Part shown: positions 29,861-42,308 of the stretch, piece by piece
Layout of the letters: every line of letters begins with the position of its first letter
Numbering within the stretch: position 1 is the first letter of the stretch
Source of the DNA: Dendrophyllia cribrosa
Lineage: Eukaryota > Cnidaria > Anthozoa > Scleractinia > Dendrophylliidae
Assembly: GCA_024195265.1 (NCBI GenBank)
Contig: JAJLRJ010000013.1
Location: 20,567,021-20,631,020 of the forward strand
Reading direction: 5' to 3'
DNA: 64,000 nt
The notes under the pieces: model-generated
Told to the model about the DNA's origin: nothing
Databases searched by the model: none
What the model saw: the letters and a program-made list of their open reading frames with translations, nothing else
Position numbers and translations under genes: made by a program

Positions 29861-32465
29861 GCATCAAAACGGGTATCTCGATTTGAAAATTCTTTTAGAT
29901 CGATTCTAATGTTGCATTGAAGACTCCAAACGCGAAACATCTTTCGGCAACTACGCACAGCAGACCCATCTGCCACTGTTGCAAAGCATGTCAGGAAATC
30001 CTACGGCAAAACCGAAAGAGAACTTCTCGCCCGAAAATTAGAACAAAATAGTATATAAGTCTGAAAGCACTTCGGTTATCGGGCATTTCGACCACGGCAC
30101 GGGATGGGAAATGGCCCACAACTCACAACGCTGCCCCTTTTCTGATCCATAGTGATTCCAGACTTTCCCGCCGGCTCGTCTTGTCTACCTCGAGTGCTAA
30201 ATGGCGCTTCAGACACAAGGTACGACAAGAAACACGACTCATTTCTTTGAGAGATGCTAGAGACTTAATGATTTCCGGACTTAATGATGTCTTTCAATCA
30301 CCGGACGGGCCTTAAACATGTTGGCTTATACGTACACATGCTACAGACAATGTGTTACCATAGTGAGTTCACGATAGATAAGCGTGCCAGGCGTGCATAA
30401 ATAACGGTATTTTCATTCAGGTTGTTGGCACTGGTCAGGAGTATGGCAGTCGCCTATTCTCACGGCCAATCTGCTTTGAAATAGTGTTAAAATTGCACTC
30501 TGAATATACAGTTTGAAATTAGTCAAATTCCTTATTCCTTAAATTAGTCAGGTAAAATCAGTCAAATTCCTTAGGGAATTCGACAAGGGTTCGTGATATT
30601 ATTCGTTGTACGATAAAATGATGCAAATCTGAGCGAGATAAAATTAAAAAAATGTCTAAAATTCGACATAGGTCGGTAATATGCTCTCGGCCCTTCATTT
30701 AGAGACACTTTTGAAAGCAAGAAACCCTTACGAGCCTTCTTAAATTTTAGATAATCACTTTACTTAGTTCTTTCTCCAACTTAGAATTTAAACGGAAAAT
30801 TTACAACAAAATCAAAATATTACAAATTATGTGAGTGCATGCACTGATTGCTCACAAAATTAATGATGCAGTTGAAGTACAGTATTGTAAGTACACATCA
30901 AATTTATACAATCACCTAAATTATGTTTACTGCAAAACATTATGACAAGCAATTTTTTTTATCATTCTTTATATAGTTTCAAACAGCTGTTGACAGATCA
31001 AAGGATCCTACTGTAGTTTACCATGCGTATGCTTTTGATTATATGCCGGTCGCGGTGGGGAGTCCAGTTTCAAATTACACTTGATAAAAGGTCAAAAACG
31101 TGGCGATCGGGATAACTATAAACTTAAGGCCTGGGATGAAATAAATGAATTGAAATTAAACTGACAACGACATAAGTTTACTTAAGATGGGTTCCTACCT
31201 GTAGTTAAAAAGAACTGGTCCTCCCACTAAGTTGTAGTTGTATTATTTTGAACAGCGTCGAAATTCACAACAGTTTACATTTTAAAATACTTAGTATCAG
31301 ACACTGCGCAGGGAAAACTAATTCTTATCTTGCACAGAGCTCTTCGATGTTTTGATGGAGCATTAAATATCTGCAAATTGGCTGTTACTTAGACCAGTGA
31401 TGTTCATGCTCTCTTTCCTTTCGATCCACAGCAAAAAGAAGAATTATTTCAATTGGTTTTCTCAGTTGCCTTAGGTCTCCTGTGCTGAGAAGCATGAAAG
31501 GCAGAGTCAATGCTGTCGTTTTAATGCCATCAGTATGTGAATGGCTCTTCGGACTATCCCTTACTAACGACCAACTTTCAACTAGCTCGATAAAAAAAAT
31601 CAATTATTATACACTATTCGCAAAGCGCTTCCTGTATATTCAAAAACTAGAAAAGAAGAATAGTACTCTAAACGACTTTATATCAAAAATCACCTACAGA
31701 CTCCAATGGGAAAAAATTTAATAAATATAATTTCATATTTATCAATGCGAAGATGGTTCTACTCTCCGAGTTGACGTTTATCTATACTGATTATCGTTAT
31801 ATATATATATATATGTAATTAAATAGTTTTAAAGCAGGATTTCGAATATAAAACATGTAAGTAACCACTTCCTTTTTTTAATATGTTATGTACCTAAATG
31901 TAAAAAAAAACCTTGTATATTGTTTATTAAAGAAGAATAAAGTTTAAATTAAAAAAAAAAAGAAAGACAGTCAAACAGAACTAGTTCAATGGAGAATTTT
32001 TTAGCTTTTTATTTATTATTATTTTTAAGTTCAATGGAGAAATTTTTAGTTTTTTATATATTATTATTTTTTATATTATATTATATTTTTAGCTTTTATA
32101 TATGCGTGTCTATAAAATTGTATTAATAAAGTTTTTTTCTTCGTTAAAATTAAAAAAAAATTAAGAAATGTTATCCCAAACAAAACATACATTGTAAAAG
32201 GATACAAAAACTAGTGAAATATAAGCACTGATTTTGTGGCAGTTTCAGTTCTTGGTACAGAAAATACACAATGATGCAATCGAATTTTGTTTCACTTTAT
32301 GAAATACCCAAATTTCGATGGCAGAGAAAATGGCGGATATTACAGTTGACACACGCAAGGAATTATAATAATTGTGGTTCCTTGCCTAGGATCCTTTAAA
32401 TTACTGTTTATTTTGTACTTCAAAAGCAAGCTTTAGGATGAGTCGTTGGATGCCACTCATCTTAA
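29861..32465. other. intron DNA with retroelement-like poly(A) tails
   Basis: AATAAAG followed by an A-run at about 31935-31965 and TAATAAAG with an A-run near 32125-32160 look like 3' ends of inserted transcripts. Between them TTCAATGGAGAA(A/T)TTTTTAG is duplicated in tandem. The frame at 31385-31603 has no recognised family. No gene supported. Confidence 0.4.
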
Positions 32466-33068
32466 CCCTATTCGGCCTGGGGGGGGGGGGGGGGGGGGGG
32501 CACAAAGTGCCCGCGCTAACTTTCAACATTCATAACTTCTTTAATATTTATTCAAACGCCATCAAACTTTGTGACTTTTCCTAAAATTTATCTGGCAACA
32601 ATTTTATGTGACAATTTTTTGATCACGTGACTTGACGTTTCCATGGCAACAAGATTTTGACAGCCATGTTTTTGGAAATTTGCATATTTATACCTTTGAA
32701 TGAAGAAAAACAATGCTAATAGGTATAACTTTTGTATTTTTACGTCATTTAGCGTTTATTTATTGGTTTTGATTAATTTTGCGTCAATTTGGACGGTTTT
32801 TAAGAGGTTTTAAACAATTCAGAAATCCAAGATGGCGGATCCAAGATGGCGGCCGTATAACTAATTACCTAATAACTACGTCATATGACGTCATCATTCC
32901 ATTGCGCGGACCGCAAAAGAGACAGTTTTGGACGTACTATGTACCCTGTAGGTTTCATTGTCATAGCCTTAATGTTCTTGAAGTTACGAAAGGGGGGGGA
33001 GGGCACAATGTCCCCCCCCCCCCCCCCCCCAGGCTCAGGAACTCAAAAAAAGCCCAGGCCGAATAGGG
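32466..33068. mobile_element. TTAA-flanked MITE with CCCTATTCGGCCTGGG ends
   Basis: TTAA lies at 32462-32465 and 33069-33072. Both ends are CCCTATTCGGCCTGGG in inverted orientation, each adjoining a long G/C run (about 32478-32500 and 33013-33031). CCC-starting ends with TTAA are the piggyBac pattern (family knowledge). The interior holds only AAGATGGCGG motifs and no transposase. Confidence 0.85.
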
Positions 33069-33072
33069 TTAA

Positions 33073-34400
33073 ACGCGGGGGCGCGGTATAAAAAGGGTCC
33101 CCCCCGGTTCAATTAAATTGATAAGAGACATTTGAGACATGGCGGCCGTTAGCCGTTTGACCCGTCGCGAGTTGAGAATCCATTTTGCTCCTGTTCTTCT
33201 ATAAATTCAATCAATACATATCAGTGATAAATATAATCTTAATCTATGCTGTGATTTTGTGTTTTTTATCGTAAAACAGTCGATTTATTTTAGTGCCGAT
33301 GCTTCAATATTCGATCATGTTCGGCAGCCAGCCAAGTAATTTTGTTTGCTTATGTTTGAATATACCCACTCTCTCCCAGGTTTAAAACTTGCTCTTTTCT
33401 TTTGCAACATACTATTAAATTGTATCTTTAGTTAGATAAAAGGAGCTTTGAAATTAGTGCTTTGTTTGTGTAAAAGTCTGAGAATTCTGGAGGGATTCGT
33501 CAGTAAACATAACCGCCCGCGGTAAACCGTTCGGCGAAGATATTCCCGTGAGGCGAGCCTTGTACTAAGAAAGCCAAAATATAAATACGAACATCATTGC
33601 TAGAGTTACATGGTGAAAAGAAATTAAAATCCGCATAAGCCACAATAAAGCTTCATTTCGGCGATTTAATTAAAATGAGCAGTAATATACTCGAATGACA
33701 TGTGTTCGCTCAAACTATAAAACGGAATGTCTGCTATTGTTCAGGAACATTATGTTGCATTACAGTAATCTCGAGAGCATCTGCACAGCAAACTGAAGAG
33801 TTGCTATAAGTTCTATTCGCAATTATTTCTTAGACAAAGCTCACCTGAATGCGAACGCCGGGGATCGGAACACGTTTGTGTCTAAAATGTATCGACATTC
33901 TTCTCTTGCATAATATCCACAATATCATTACGGCCCTCGTCTCACTTCGCTTTCAGCTGTTTCGGGTTCAACGATCGTATAAAATCTTACATTATATGTA
34001 ATTTTGCAGCGGCCGAACGGTTTTGGAAACGAATAACAAATATAATTTCTTAAACACAAATTATTTTGAGGCCATGAAAGTCATTATTCAAATAATAATC
34101 GAAGAATTCACCAGACTAGCATGGCGACGGTTGCTCGAAGGTCAAACGGCTCGCTGTTCGCGTGTTTCGCGTTATCCTCGCGTTTAGTTGGGCATTAGTT
34201 TAATCAAGGACCAATAGAAACAACCTTTCTATAAGTATTCTTTATTCTGACCAATGGTAAGGTACAATATATCATGCTATCCCAATTTCTTCTCGCGACA
34301 CGCGGGAGAATTCAAAATGGCTCCGCCATCTTTGCTGGTTAATCGATAACTAATCAAAATCTTCCTAAGGAAGGTCTCCTTTTATACCGAGCCCCCGCGT
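33073..34400. mobile_element. TTAA-flanked element, ACGCGGGGGC...CGGTATAAAAGG ends
   Basis: It starts directly after the TTAA that ends the previous element and stops before TTAA at 34401-34404. Ends ACGCGGGGGCGCGGTATAAA and TTTATACCGAGCCCCCGCGT are inverted repeats. Subterminal blocks (GGCGGCCGTTAGCCGTTTGA / GGTCAAACGGC) also pair. No transposase. The GC content near the ends is clearly higher than the surroundings. Confidence 0.75.
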
Positions 34401-34404
34401 TTAA

Positions 34405-36404
34405 GGTTTTTCCCTGATTTTCTTTTTTTATCCTTTATATATATTCTGGTACTGTTTGGACATAATATGCTGCTATGGTAATGATAATTATGATATCATA
34501 GAGTATGTAGCATGAGGACAATAAGCCATCTTTGAATTAAAAGGCATGTTTTAACCTTATTTCAGTGAAAAAAAAAAAGGACAAAATGCTACCAAAAGTA
34601 GCAAAATGTTTAACTGTATTATATTTCACAACTCCCGCAAAAATTATTTGGGAAGTAACAGATTTCCAGCAGCGCCATAACCCATAATATTTACCTTAAC
34701 TTGTAGAGCACATGACAGGCTATCTATTAGAGGTAAAATATTTTTGATATATTCTAACACTGCAGAAAACCCAAGGGGCGGGGGCGGGGGGGGGAGGTTG
34801 CAAATATCATCTTTCCCTTGTTCTATGGTCGGGGTATAGCCTAGTACATATGTAAGTTTGTATGTATGTCCAAGGGTTTTAATTGGCTCTGGCTCACTAA
34901 GATTTCCAATAATTTGCTGTGTTATTAATAGCTCTGATTTGAAACAAAATCTTCCCTAAAATGCCACATAGTTTTTCAAAATGTCCACACCTGTCACAAA
35001 CTCTAGATCCATACATTTATATCGTTGCAGGTACAACTGCATATTAAATAAGAATGAAATGAAAAACCGAGAGAAAAGATACACAAAATATATGAAATGA
35101 AAATGAAATACATTGCTGCCATGTACAATAACTCTAAAGTTCTTTTCTTCCAGGTTATAGTGAATGGTTCTAAAGGTACGTGTACATTCACTTACATGTA
35201 GGTAGGGAAACTTCTAATATTCAATAATAATTTACAAGAAAAAGAACCCAAAAGAACTGAAAATTTAATTCAGTTTTAAAAATCCTGATACAGTATGTAG
35301 CTATACTGTAACATTGATGCAGACCTCTAATAGGAATGCTATAATTAGCTCCATCACTATTGTTCCACTAGATACAACATCTATAATTTTGCTTAGAGGT
35401 AGCCAATCAAATTAAGATCCTCATTCCTAAAATATGAACATAATACAATGCCTCATCTAAATCAGAATCTTACATTAAATTAGACCTTGAAATGACCGTT
35501 CATCCAAAACAAAATTATATTCTCAAGAAACAAGTCATAATGACACACATCAATAATTATTGTGTTCAATCAATCAATCGACCAAACTTTATTTAAAAAC
35601 AGGGTAGGGGTTTAGCTTAAAGAAAACACTTCGCAGGCTCATTAACAAGTTCAGCCAGTTTTTCTGGCTAGTGCACCTTCATCATCTCCCAAAGTCTTTG
35701 TTTTCTAGTGAAATTAAAGTCGGTCATGAGTTCTCTTTCAGCTGGTTAAGTTAGTCGGTAGCCGGCTCTTAACTACATCCCTGACAGGTTTTTAGATTTT
35801 TCAGATTTTTTTTATTTTATTGCACTATTTCAGTAATTTACAAAAAAAAAATTACAATGCGTCATAAAACAACAACAACAACAACAACAAATTTAAATTA
35901 CAAAAATCATTAAAGTTGGAATGTGCGCAGTGACCAAAGTAGCTTAGGCTTTCGAGTTGATCACTGCCACGTGTAACTAACTAGCGTAGTCATTTAATAA
36001 ACGTAAAGCAGAGGCTGGAGAAATTAAAAGTGCATAAGGTTATACTACAATTTTATATAAAACATTTTATATAAAATAGGGTAGCCCATTCAGCCAAAGC
36101 CGAATGGCCTGCCATACCCTCACTCTCATAACTTAGCTGTTAACATTGTTTACAAGGTTTAAAGTACAGTTTTCATGATATAAACTCATTTACAAGTAAA
36201 CAACTTGACCCCACTGAGTTTCTTGCCATTCTCGATAGCACTGTATCATAGTAACATGGCATGCATTCACATAATTTACAGTGTAATGCCCCAGGGCAGT
36301 TCAGCTTTAATTCCCCACTCCCAGAACATAACAAGTCTTGAAATACCTGGGGTGTACAAAAGGGCTCTTTCACTGCTATTACATGCATGAGTTAAGCTAT
36401 AAAA
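34405..36404. other. intron DNA, no gene; (AAC)n microsatellite at 35869-35890
   Basis: A short ACAACAACA array and nearby LINE-like 3' sequence (about 35590-35800) suggest an old retroelement tail. Nothing else recognised. Confidence 0.4.
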
Positions 36405-37760
36405 TCACTCTTAAATAAAAAATGTTATTTTAAGAACCAAATTTGTTAAAACAAATCGACAGGTAAGAACGTTTTCGTCGTTAAATTAAATTTCTTAATT
36501 TTAGAGTTAATTCTTATTTTAAGATAAACAGTTTCTTACTTTAAGTTCCTTATTTTATGAAACAATTATTCCTATTTTCAATGACAATTCAAGAACATGT
36601 TTTCTTAAAATTAATGTTACAAGTCAAAAATAAATTCAGGTCATTTTTTTCAACCAAGGTTATAAAAACAATAAATTAAAAAAAGATAAATAATGGAAAG
36701 TTATTCTGTGCTGAATTTTTCTACCAGCTAACTTTCATTCTTCCCCTGTAACATCATGCTTCAAGTAATAATGAAATAAAAACATCATACTTAGTACCTA
36801 CCTTGAAGCTGAACTCCCACCCTTCAGATTTGTTGACCACTGCCCTCACCACTATACAACGCAGGAGATCGATTGATGCAATTTCCCCTGAACTTTGTTA
36901 TATTATTACACAGCCTCTCCTCGGCCAAAAGTTAAATTACATACAATGTACAATAAAAATATCAACCTAGGTTAAAAATTAAAGGCTCCTGCGAGCCAAC
37001 CCGTGAATACGGTAACGCAATATAAATTGTGTTTTTTTTTTGGAAATTAAATGTAACAACTTTTGTCGAACGCAGCTCGAAAAAACGAAAAGAAAAAAAA
37101 ATCCGTCCTGGACGAGAATGGAACTCACGTCCTTTAGCTCCTTCCGGCACTATTGTCCCCTCATTTACCAACTACATTACCTAGGCCAAACTTTGTTATT
37201 TCAACGTAGATAGGCGGAAAAAAAATACATCTGAGTGATGAATCGAGCGAGCGAGTGAGCGAGTGAGTGAATTAGCCACAGTTATCAATAACCCATTCAT
37301 TACGCTTGACCCAGGTTAAAATAAATCTAACCTGAAAGTAAATTTGACCTGTAACATTAATTCCCATTTTAGAAGAGTATTTTTAAAATAAAGAGCATTC
37401 TTATTTTAAGAGTATTTAAAAGTATTCTCATTTTAAGAGCATTTTTAAAATAAAGAGTATTCTCATTTTAAGAGTATTTTTAAAATAAAGTATTATGTTT
37501 TAGAATAAAAAACAGTTTCTTGTTTTTAAAAGTTTATTTTAAGAAAAATTGACAAAACTTTTAAGAAAACTTTCTTCCTTAAAATGAATTTAAAAAAAAA
37601 ACAAATTAAAGTAAGAAGCCAATTTTTGGCAAAACTCTAAATCAAGAACAGACACTTCAAATTAAGAACATCCTTCTTAAAATACGAAATTACCTTTATC
37701 TGAACTAAGAAAAAACTTTTAAATCTAAAACTTCACATTAGGACTTCAACACGGACAAAG
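36405..37760. repeat. AT-rich block flanked by degenerate TTATTTTAAGA repeats
   Basis: Both sides of the element at 36985 are built from short TTATTTTAAGA / TCTTAAAATA units in both orientations. At 37360-37500 they form a tandem of AGAGTATTTTTAAAATAAAG. May be one AT-rich element split by the nested insertion. Confidence 0.5.
36985..37325. mobile_element. CGTGAATACG element, copy 3
   Basis: The left end AACCCGTGAATACGGTAACG matches the family. The right end is degraded (ACCCATTCATTACGC). On the minus strand GTAGTTGGTAAATGAGG and GAGTTCCATTC mimic the two tRNA promoter boxes. Confidence 0.55.
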
Positions 37761-37964
37761 TGTGTAATTCATTATGAATTCAACAATTATTCCTCACATG
37801 CGCAGTTTAGAGCTAATACTACCGCGGGAAACTTGGAACTAACTAGTATCTTAGCATGCAACCGAATGCATATTTTTCCCCTGACGCATCCAGTTTCTTT
37901 CCGTCGATCAAAACCTGTTTTGAATCAGCGAAAACGAAACGTGCGAACGAGAATGGCTTTCGAT

Positions 37965-38340
37965 TAATTTGAACGTGGCAGGAACCCATTACCCGGAGCG
38001 TGCAACTACCATAAATTCGAGCAACGGCGTTTTTACAAGTAGGTTTATTTTTAGATAAGCCTTTCCCGCGAATTGGTTTCGAAAAGCCAATCACAAGCAA
38101 TTACATAATTAATAAGTATTCACATGTTCACATTCCTGGTGGCGAATGTCTTATTTCCAGTCGCTATGTGAATACACTGTATGTGAATGTTATTAATTAT
38201 GCAATTGCTTGTGATTGGTTTTCCGAAACCAATTCACGGGAAAGGCTTATCTAAAAATAAACCTACTTGTAAAAACGCCGTTTCACAGGCGCAGTATGGA
38301 AGTTGCACGCTCCGGGATTATGGGCTCCTGAACGTGGCTA
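37965..38340. mobile_element. foldback element with arms of about 150 bp
   Basis: GTAGGTTTATTTTTAGATAA pairs with TTATCTAAAAATAAACCTAC, and the GGAGCGTGCAACT/AGTTGCACGCTCC pair lies further out. The arms enclose about 60 bp. It is in intron 1. Confidence 0.75.
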
Positions 38341-40154
38341 ATATATATATAGATAGGCAGAGCCTAACAGCGTCGCTCTCTGAACAGAAATTAAAGCCGA
38401 TGAAAAGATTATCTTAACTAAGGTGAAAGGTCGGAAGCACAAGAATAAAATTGACGACCGGGCAATTTTTTTAATTTTAGCAATTCTCAAAAACAGACTT
38501 GCGAGACCGTTTGCACAGTACATTTAGACCGTACAAAAGTTCACAAAAACAACTTTTTCTCCGTCTAGAATAACTAGTACGACTAATTTTCGAATAAAAT
38601 ACATTTGTTGCTTATAAAAAATTGTCCGAGAAACTGATTTGGAAATCAAAATTGCAAAAAATACACAAACATATTTGCATAAGACCATGCACGCGAGTGA
38701 AGTTAGAACTATAAAATCTAAGTCTTGTTTTGTTTACATAAAATCACTTTTCAACCTATGAAATGAATGAATGAACAAACACATAAAAATGGACAACACA
38801 ATCTTCTTTCGAAAAATTTTATTCAAATCTCCATAAGTTTATGTTGAAAATCAAAACGCGAACCATTTACAGCTCATCGAGGCCGATCGAGATGTCTCGG
38901 AAATCAAAACAACTGAATTTAATTGAGCACGTTTTTTAAACAATTCTCCAAAACTAGCGAGAACACAAAGAAAAAGTCAATCACAGATTGATATTGATAT
39001 CAACATAAATACCCATCGAAAAATGCAATCTGTTTTACCTTTAAGTCCTTCGCTTGCTCGGAAATTCTTTAATAAATCTCCGCTTGATCTTTGGTTGTGA
39101 AATCCGTAATGAAAACAAACATCTCGGATGTTGTGTAGCGTCATACGCGCATGTTTTGCGACGTCATTATACGCGCCCGCGAAATAGCCATGTCCAACAC
39201 AGGCCGCCGCGGGCCGCGGCGGGCCGCACACGCACGCGCCCTCGACCCGAGAGGCAGTGATGGTTTCATTTGATGGCTGGAGTTGCGAGTGGAATCGAAG
39301 GATCGAAGATGAGCGTGAGATTCGCAGAAACGATCGCAGTAAAGGTTGGCGTCAAAAGAAAACGCTCAACTGGCTCAACCCTTTCGAGCAAAAATATTGA
39401 ATGAAGCTCCAGTGATAAATAAATAATATCTCTCAAATAAACGCCAAGGTTTATTTGTAGTTACCCGTCATAAAATGCTACAATGCAACTTCAGCCTTCC
39501 AGAAATTTATGCAATTAATAAACACAGAGACTTTGCGTTGTTTGACTGAAAAGACAACACGCATTACTGATCGCTTGATCGATCATGGCTGAGCCCGGCT
39601 CAAAATACCAAAACAAAATAAAACCAGTCGATTTATAATAACACCACCCGCATGGAATTATCTTAATGTTAAAATCTTTCCGAATACATTTCGCTTTGAA
39701 ACGGGAAACTTTCGTGCAAGAACAGCTCGCTTTCTAATTACACACTTTGTCCATGTTGAAGTCGCCATGTTTAAGAGTGAATGGCGGAATAAACTGTTAG
39801 AAAATTCAGAATTATATCAATTTTATGAAAAGAACTTCATTCACATTACAGCATTCGATGTTGTTGTCTTAAAGAGAGAAAAGTTTAATAATTTATTAAC
39901 GACTAAATCGCTAAATCTCCTGATTTCTACATCAGGCACCTTTGCAAACAATTTGAATCGTTGTGATGTTTTTAATTCTCTCACGCGAGGTTTTGGTTTT
40001 CAATTCCCCAACTGAAACTTGAAAATAACACAAAACAGCATGAAGAACAACGAAATAGCACAAAAGGTGCACCACTGCCACCTAAATGCATTCTTTTAAA
40101 TGTAGAGCAATAAACAAAACAGATGAATTCCAAGACGCGACAATGCAGACAATA
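38341..40154. other. intron 1 proximal part, CpG-rich patch at 39180-39260
   Basis: GCCGCCGCGGGCCGCGGCGG at about 39202 marks a local CpG-rich spot. No exon with splice borders was found. The 82-codon plus frame at 39767-40015 is unassigned. Confidence 0.4.
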
Positions 40155-40385
40155 GGGAACTTTAGATTTGAGTACGAGTACGAGATTGAGTACGAGTTCG
40201 ACTTTCGAATTTCAAACCAGCCACGTCCCCAGAACAGTTGGTCCTTTCTGTTGCCGACCAGTGGTTAAGGAGGCTCTAGGAATAAGATTGTTGTGATAAG
40301 TGATTATCTAAAGTACGCGACCAAGGTTTAAAAAGTCGTACTCGCACTCAATCTCGTACTCGTAGCCCTAATGAACTTCACGATC
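40155..40385. mobile_element. MITE family D, copy 1 (GTACGAGATTGAGTACGAG ends)
   Basis: The left end GAGTACGAGTACGAGATTGA and the right end TCAATCTCGTACTCGTAG are inverted. Near-identical to 46716-46950 throughout. Confidence 0.8.
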
Positions 40386-40509
40386 GAACGATTAAGCACC
40401 CGGAAAAAGTGATCTAAAATGCAGAATTTTTCCACGGATTAAGATTCTACAGACCAAAACTATGCCACCTCAAACACTTAAGTATAGAAATCAGTCGTTT
40501 CGAACTTAC

Positions 40510-40588
40510 CTGCACATAAAGGAGCGAGAAAAAAGCACAAAAACACCCGGGAACATAGAGCTGCTGTAAGCGACGTGTCTTCCGCCAT
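40510..40588 (-). CDS. exon 1: start codon and signal peptide of the discoidin/FTP gene
   Basis: The ATG at 40588-40586 opens MAEDTSLTAALC followed by a hydrophobic core (VFLCFFLAPLC) and a small-residue end (CA), a typical signal peptide of about 26 residues. A GTAAGT donor follows at 40509. It exits in phase 1, which fits exon 12773-13086. The exon's presence is well supported. Its link to the discoidin exon 27.4 kb away is inferred from phase and the expected architecture. Confidence 0.7.
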
Positions 40589-40636
40589 TACTAAGCATAG
40601 TTAATAGAACAAACTGAAACTCAGTCAGTCCTTTGT

Positions 40637-40845
40637 TATATGTTTTTGTTCTCCATTTCTTTTGTTCAAAACACAAAAGGCATTGAAATGCATATCAGCG
40701 ACTGGCCAGTAGAAACATTTGGGCTCATACGTTAAACAAAAAAATGTGCACGGTCACGGTTCGTTCAACAAAAAACAAAACAGCTTTGTACACTATTTTT
40801 AAGATTTGATGAGCTTCATAACCGTTTTGTTCTATTAACTATGTA
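40637..40845 (+). repeat. repeat family C, copy 2
   Basis: Counterpart of 10060-10296. It lies about 50 bp upstream of the start codon of the main gene, so it may form part of its promoter region or 5' UTR. Confidence 0.7.
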
Positions 40846-40995
40846 CTAACGAAGTGCTTCGCGATGTGACGTGTACCCCATTCCGAGATATCTAATCCCG
40901 AGACTCACACATAACGCATCACACTTCACAAATCACGCTTTATTCAATTACTGATTTCAAAGTTTTTGTGCCAATATGACCATTTTAATTTACTG
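40846..40995 (+). repeat. repeat family E, copy 1
   Basis: TACTAACGAAGTGCTTCGCG, CGAGACTCACACATAACGCA and TCACAAATCACGC recur in the same order at 46222-46366. Class unknown. Confidence 0.75.
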
Positions 40996-41439
40996 AACAA
41001 TCTATTTATTTATTTATTTGTATTACAATTCATGGCAACTAACTTACAATAAAATTAAAATAATAATAATAAATAAATAAAAAGAAAAAAAGAAAGGCCA
41101 TTGGAGTTGCGCAAAAGAGCCAGAGACCCCATACAAGGCGCAACACCACAGATACTATTTACATAAAAATATTATATTAACATAGATATGTCCTATATAC
41201 AAATGTATTTTCCGCCGGTATTTCGAGTGTATTATGCAGATTTTGTTTCCTACTTTTCGCACCTCTGCCGCACCCTGCATCGCCGGCATTGTTTGTAGAC
41301 TTCGTCTATTGGCCACTTGACAGTATTTATAGCATACACTTGCATTTGTTTTCCACTCACGTTCGCGGTCTTCGCACAGTTTTCTGCCGTATTACATTGA
41401 TCAAACGTTAGGGAGTTAAGACTCGTGAATCAAGAAGAA

Positions 41440-42115
41440 GCTAAGCAAGATAGTTCTTCAGGTCTATCTCGTCCTTGCACAGGAGGGTCTTTACCCCAGG
41501 TTTTCACAGGAGGCGTTTCAAACCCAGTTGCAGTAGATCATGTATTTTCGATGTTCAAAAGTTCAAAAGCCTGGAAAGCAAGCTAGACGAAAAAGGGAAA
41601 GAAATTGAACACAAGAACAAAATCGACAAGGAAATAATCCAGTTGGAGCGATTTTAAAATACCCGTCCACTTATTTACATATCCCTAAACGTTTTAAAGA
41701 ACGAAGCATATGAAAACAAAAGGATCAATTCTTATTTAATGAGATGCAAATAAGTGGACGGATATTTTACAGTTTAGCCATCCAGTAAAAGTTAAAAGGG
41801 AACCAGAAGCAATGCGAATTAAACTCTGAGTTGGACGGTGTCCTCGAAAATATTGGCCTCGAAAATTAACGCGATAAGCCGAATCCTGTTCGTATTAAAA
41901 AGTTAGTCGACGACGCGCGTGAGAGTATAAGAAAGCGACAGAAGCTCATTAGGATAGCTGACAAGAACAAGGACGGGTAGCAAGTGATGGCTGAATATGA
42001 ATCGGACGACCTGGCGTCGGGATCAGAGGATGAGAAGCGACTTAAAAGGGCTAAAGAAGTGGCGAATCACAAAAGGCGTCAGAAACAACAATTTCTGATC
42101 GGGGGAAGAAGCCCA
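41440..42115 (+). pseudogene. retroelement gag-like remnant
   Basis: In shifting frames the plus strand shows SKLDEKGKEIEHKNKIDKEI, then after a MITE insertion RKRQKLIRIADKNKDG and EYESDDLASGSEDEKRLKRA. This is the coiled, charged layout of the gag-like protein of cnidarian DIRS/gypsy-type retroelements. No RT follows on this strand, so only the gag part remains. Frameshifts and stops disable it. Confidence 0.5.
41655..41771. mobile_element. MITE inserted in the gag-like remnant
   Basis: The left end AAATACCCGTCCACTTATTT and the right end AAATAAGTGGACGGATATTT are inverted repeats, total 117 bp. The coding text resumes on the far side. Confidence 0.75.
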
Positions 42116-42308
42116 GAATGGATTCTACTACTGACAATCAGCTTTTTCGTGGTGAGTTAATTTGGTCGTTTTTCGGTTGTACCCGGTTTTGGGTACTTTG
42201 TATGTCTCACATCTTAAATCTGCTTGCGTATCCATCCATATACATGCTTGTTCTCTCTTTGCTATATTCAGTAGGAATTTAGGGGTCAAATATTTTACTT
42301 TCGATTAA

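Larger units (their letters stand above)
11..40588 (-). other. gene span: secreted discoidin (F5/8C) plus fucolectin-like (FTP) domain protein, 3' part beyond window
   Basis: Seven exons are joined here from the sequence: 40588-40510, 13086-12773, 9170-9023, 8094-7900, 4993-4802, 3187-2942 and 214-11. Each internal boundary has an AG acceptor and GT donor, and the phases chain without a break: phase 1 after the signal exon, phase 0 between the two discoidin halves, phase 1 everywhere else. The product would be signal peptide, one F5/8 type C domain, then at least two FTP (eel fucolectin/tachylectin-4 type) domains, so a secreted or surface carbohydrate-binding protein of recognition or matrix type. 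Phase-1 borders around whole domains fit domain shuffling. The last exon ends in a donor (GT at 10-9), so the gene continues past the window. The weakest link is exon 1 to exon 2, a 27,423-bp intron filled with transposons. A transcript or a read spanning 40510/13086 would settle it. Confidence 0.68.
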
